From: an uncultured Eubacteriales bacterium
GTDB taxonomy: Bacteria > Bacillota > Clostridia > Oscillospirales > Oscillospiraceae
NCBI GenBank assembly: GCA_900549495.1
Contig: UROL01000021.1
Coordinates: 1-16,004, forward strand
Direction: 5' to 3'
DNA: 16,004 bases
Part shown: positions 14,080-16,004 of the stretch, in pieces
Layout: each line of letters opens with the position of its first letter
Position numbering within the stretch: the first letter of the stretch is position 1
Translations under genes and position numbers: made by a program
Notes under the pieces: model-generated
Seen by the model: only the letters and a program-made list of their open reading frames with translations
What the model was told of the DNA's origin: nothing
The model's database searches: none

Positions 14080-14274
14080 ATGGAAAATACAATCCCGGTT
14101 TTTTTATCTATCCGTGAAACGGCGAAATCTGGAATTCTTACAGAGTATCGGTTACGCTGCATGGAAAAGTCTGGAGAACTGCCCTGTATCTACGCTGGCA
14201 AAAAATGCCTCATCAATGTTGACTTGCTCATTGCACAGCTCAATGATTTACAGAAAGGAGGTACTCAAAAATGA
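14080..14274 (+). CDS. Excisionase-like small HTH DNA-binding protein
   Basis: 64 residues: FLSIRETAKSGILTEYRLRC, then GELPCIYAGKKCLINVDLL. This is the MerR/excisionase-type winged helix ('tv.eaA...g.s...ir..i..g.lp....g.k..i...dl'). Such proteins bend DNA at att sites to favour excision, or repress element genes. ATG 14080 has AAAGGAG at 14062-14068 (11 bases, slightly long); the frame extends to 14041 but that start has no binding site. Its stop overlaps the next ATG (ATGA), so the two genes are coupled. Confidence 0.75.
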   Translation: MENTIPVFLSIRETAKSGILTEYRLRCMEKSGELPCIYAGKKCLINVDLLIAQLNDLQKGGTQK

Positions 14275-14492
14275 CCCAATGTGAACGCATTCTCCGCCAC
14301 CTCCAGGACGGTAACACACTGGCCCAGGCCGAGGCCTTTTTGGAGTATGGAGTCGGCCGACTGTCTAGCCGAATATGTGATCTCCGGCGGGCGGGCTACC
14401 CTATCAAGGGCGAGTTCGTCACCCAGAAAAACAGATACGGGGAGCCTTGTACATTTGTTCGGTATTCGCTGAATGAAACCAAGGGGGCTTGA
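14271..14492 (+). CDS. Small winged-HTH protein of the element
   Basis: 73 residues: an N-terminal helix pair (CERILRHLQDGNTLAQAEA), then a recognition-type helix GRLSSRICDLRRAGYPIKGE and a beta wing ending YGEPCTFVRYSL. This is the compact winged HTH common in phage and integrative-element replication regions of Firmicutes. The ligand and role are unknown; it probably binds DNA at the element's control or replication region. AAAGGAGG (14254-14261) is 9 bases before ATG 14271. It overlaps the excisionase-like gene by 4 bases, and the next gene starts 2 bases after its stop. Confidence 0.75.
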   Translation: MTQCERILRHLQDGNTLAQAEAFLEYGVGRLSSRICDLRRAGYPIKGEFVTQKNRYGEPCTFVRYSLNETKGA

Positions 14493-14494
14493 TT

Positions 14495-14983
14495 ATGGCC
14501 GCTCTGAGAGATAAACATCCATCCTGGTTCAAGCTGAAAACCGAGCGGCGGCAGCTTATCAAAGAGTTGCCACCGGAAACGGCAGTCACCGTTCTTCTAG
14601 CCTGTCTGGATTATTTGGAAATCGGAAGTTTTCCTGATTCCATGCATCCGATTGAGAGAATCGCCGCTTCTGCTTTTCTTCCTGACTTGGAAGAAGCCTG
14701 GGCAAAGTATACCAAACGGGTATCAAATGGCTCAAAGGGAGGTGCCCCCAAGGGCAATAAAAACGCCCAGAAAACAAAACAACCATACGGTTGCATTCGC
14801 CCCCATATGGGGCCATTCGGGGCAGAAGTAGAAGAAGACCCCCTAAAGGGGGATTCTTCTACTAACTGGGGTGTAGATAATAGGGACGGGGAACCACCCC
14901 TTTGTGGGGGCGGCCCCCCTACCCGGTTCTATGTGGATAATGCTACCGGGAAAGTGGTTGACAGAGGGGAGGCGTGGGGATGA
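14495..14983 (+). CDS. DUF6291-like element protein
   Basis: 162 residues. The N-terminal part (HPSWFKLKTERRQLIKELPP, then a helix and FPDSMHPIERIAASAFLPDL) and the NGSKGGAPKGNKNA linker resemble DUF6291-type phage proteins, in which a helical domain is followed by a 'GG.pkGNkNa' basic linker. These genes commonly sit just before DnaC/DnaB-like replication genes, but no activity is established. The C-terminal 60 residues are low in complexity and cover three GC palindromes. ATG 14495 follows AAGGGGG (14481-14487). It overlaps the helicase start by 4 bases, so translation is coupled. Confidence 0.65.
   Translation: MAALRDKHPSWFKLKTERRQLIKELPPETAVTVLLACLDYLEIGSFPDSMHPIERIAASAFLPDLEEAWAKYTKRVSNGSKGGAPKGNKNAQKTKQPYGCIRPHMGPFGAEVEEDPLKGDSSTNWGVDNRDGEPPLCGGGPPTRFYVDNATGKVVDRGEAWG
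14801..14913 (+). repeat. Cluster of three C-tract/G-tract palindromes
   Basis: CCCCATATGGGG (14801-14812); CCCCCTAAAGGGGG (14839-14852) enclosed by AGAAGAA (14830-14836) and TTCTTCT (14854-14860), making a longer hairpin; and CCACCCCTTTGTGGGGGCGG (14894-14913). All share C4-5, a 4-5 base AT-rich centre, and G4-5. They lie in the variable C-terminal part of the DUF6291-like gene, just before the helicase. Confidence 0.75.
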
Positions 14984-15954
14984 ACCCGGAACAATATCTT
15001 TGTGGGGCTATCCTGATTTCCGGCGAATCAGTCATAAAAGCCATACGAGGCATTGTCACCCCTGATTGTTTCCAGCTGGAAACCTACCGGGCAATCTTCA
15101 CAGCTGCGCTTTCTCTAACGGAGAGCGATTCCCCCGTTGACCCGGTTTCTATCGCCGCCACAGCGAAGCGGCAGGGCGTGGAGCTTTCAAACAAGCTTCT
15201 TTTGGAGCTGATGGAGATTGTACCGACTGCGGCGAATTGTGTTGACTACGCCCACCGTGTGGCGGAGGATGCCCGCACACGGGCTGTAAAGGAATTAGCT
15301 GAGCGAATACAGAGCGATACCGTTTCCAGCGCTGACGAGCTTTTAGCGACTTTGCAGCGAGAGACCGAGGCAATACGGGGCAGCAGCTACCAGCGAGGGC
15401 TATTGACCCCCAATGATACCCTCCACCGCTTCATGGACTATGTGGTTCGAGCCGGTGAAAAACGGGATAACTTCATTTCCACGGGTTTTAAGGGGCTGGA
15501 CAGCATTTTAGGCGGCGGTTTCATTCGTGGCGGTCTGTACATACTGGGGGCACGCCCAGCCGTGGGCAAATCCACCTTTGCTGTGAACCTTGCCGACAAC
15601 ATCAGCGGAAATACCTTGTTCGTCAGCCTGGAAATGACCCCTGAGCAGATCACCGCTAAGCGAGTTTCCCGCCGCGTCGGGTTATCTTCTTCCCGCTTGC
15701 TATCCGGTCAGCTGTCAGATCAGGCATGGGAGAAAGTGGCAATGGCTTCCAGCGATATTTCCCAGCGGGGCTTGTATTTGAACAGCCGGTATGATTTGAC
15801 CGTTCAGCAAATTGCCCTACTGGCCCAGGCCGTGCCGGAACTGCGGGCCGTGATTGTGGATTATCTCGGGCTGATTCAGCCCGCCACCCGAAGCGCTTCA
15901 ACCTACGAAAATATTTCTCAAATCAGCCGGGAGCTAAAGCGCATGGCTATTTCG
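14980..15954 (+). CDS. DnaB-type replicative helicase, 3' end missing
   Basis: 325 real residues of a ring helicase that unwinds DNA ahead of the fork, here probably for replication of the mobile element. The N-terminal DnaB domain is at about 1-95 (EQYLCGAIL, DPVSIAATAKRQG). The ATPase domain begins at about 165, with Walker A GARPAVGKST (190-199), Glu218 in SLEMT, and Walker B VIVDYLGLI (291-299). ATG 14980 overlaps the preceding gene's stop. True sequence ends at 15954 because adapter begins there, so the arginine finger and C-terminal motifs are missing only for technical reasons. Compared with chromosomal DnaB the N-terminal domain is short, which fits element or phage copies. It is the fourth gene of a coupled rightward operon. 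Confidence 0.88.
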
Positions 15955-16004
15955 CTGTCTCTTATACACATCTCCGAGCCCACGAGACCGAGGCTGATCT
16001 CGTA
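15955..16004 (+). other. Illumina Nextera adapter sequence (artefact)
   Basis: 15955-15973 is the 19-base Tn5 mosaic end CTGTCTCTTATACACATCT. 15974-15988 is the Read 2 adapter CCGAGCCCACGAGAC. 15989-15996 (CGAGGCTG) fits an i7 index, the one I know as N710. 15997-16004 (ATCTCGTA) begins P7. The translated LSLIHISEPTRP is a known adapter-derived peptide. None of this is genomic. Confidence 0.97.

Noticed and set aside
15955..16004. C-terminal part of the DnaB helicase
   Set aside because: The sequence is adapter, and the encoded LSLIHISEPTRP is a known contaminant peptide.

Overview
The window looks like a contig end from an anaerobic gut-type Firmicute (class Clostridia, probably near Oscillospiraceae). 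This is inferred from the gene families, the strong AGGAGG-type ribosome binding sites, consensus sigma-A promoters, a tRNA-Ala with encoded CCA, and GC-rich housekeeping genes interrupted by mobile DNA. No 16S rRNA or marker gene fixes the species.

Layout. (1) 1-1721 is the edge of one mobile element: the tail of a small unknown gene, then a large serine recombinase. (2) 1722-2210 is a scar holding fragments of two broken genes, the start of a DNA-binding HTH protein and the end of a GNAT acetyltransferase. (3) 2212-12856 is ordinary chromosome: a complete tRNA-Ala(CGC) with promoter and terminator; a radical SAM/SPASM protein; a leftward operon of GtrA-like membrane protein, ABC ATPase and a 1157-residue FtsX/MacB-type permease with a long coiled coil; a divergent D-lactate dehydrogenase (ldhA); a two-gene operon of MmcQ/YjbR-like and GyrI-like proteins; a leftward pair of SMI1/KNR4-like protein and esterase; and a GNAT acetyltransferase. 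(4) At 12858-12902 lies the 3' part of a tRNA-Thr(CGT), cut at the anticodon loop. It still has encoded CCA and the tRNA terminator on the chromosome side. This is the expected scar of an element integrated into a tRNA gene. (5) From about 12903 to 15954 is that second element: an AT-rich DUF6076-like gene pointing left, a divergent control region, then a rightward run of overlapping or closely spaced genes (excisionase-like HTH protein, second small HTH protein, DUF6291-like protein, DnaB-type replicative helicase).

The last 50 bases (15955-16004) are not genomic. They match the Illumina Nextera transposase end, Read 2 adapter, an 8-base index and the start of P7. The helicase gene is therefore cut at 15954 by the end of real sequence, and the residues read beyond it are artefact.

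How the genes work together. The ATPase and permease should form one transporter, with GtrA co-transcribed. LdhA would recycle NADH by reducing pyruvate to D-lactate. The right-hand element shows a control-plus-replication module, and its integrase and the intact tRNA-Thr should lie beyond the contig end. The points most worth following up are the tRNA-Thr attachment scar, an orphan strong promoter facing into the ldhA terminator with no gene behind it (possible small RNA or antisense RNA), and three C-tract/G-tract palindromes clustered just before the helicase gene.
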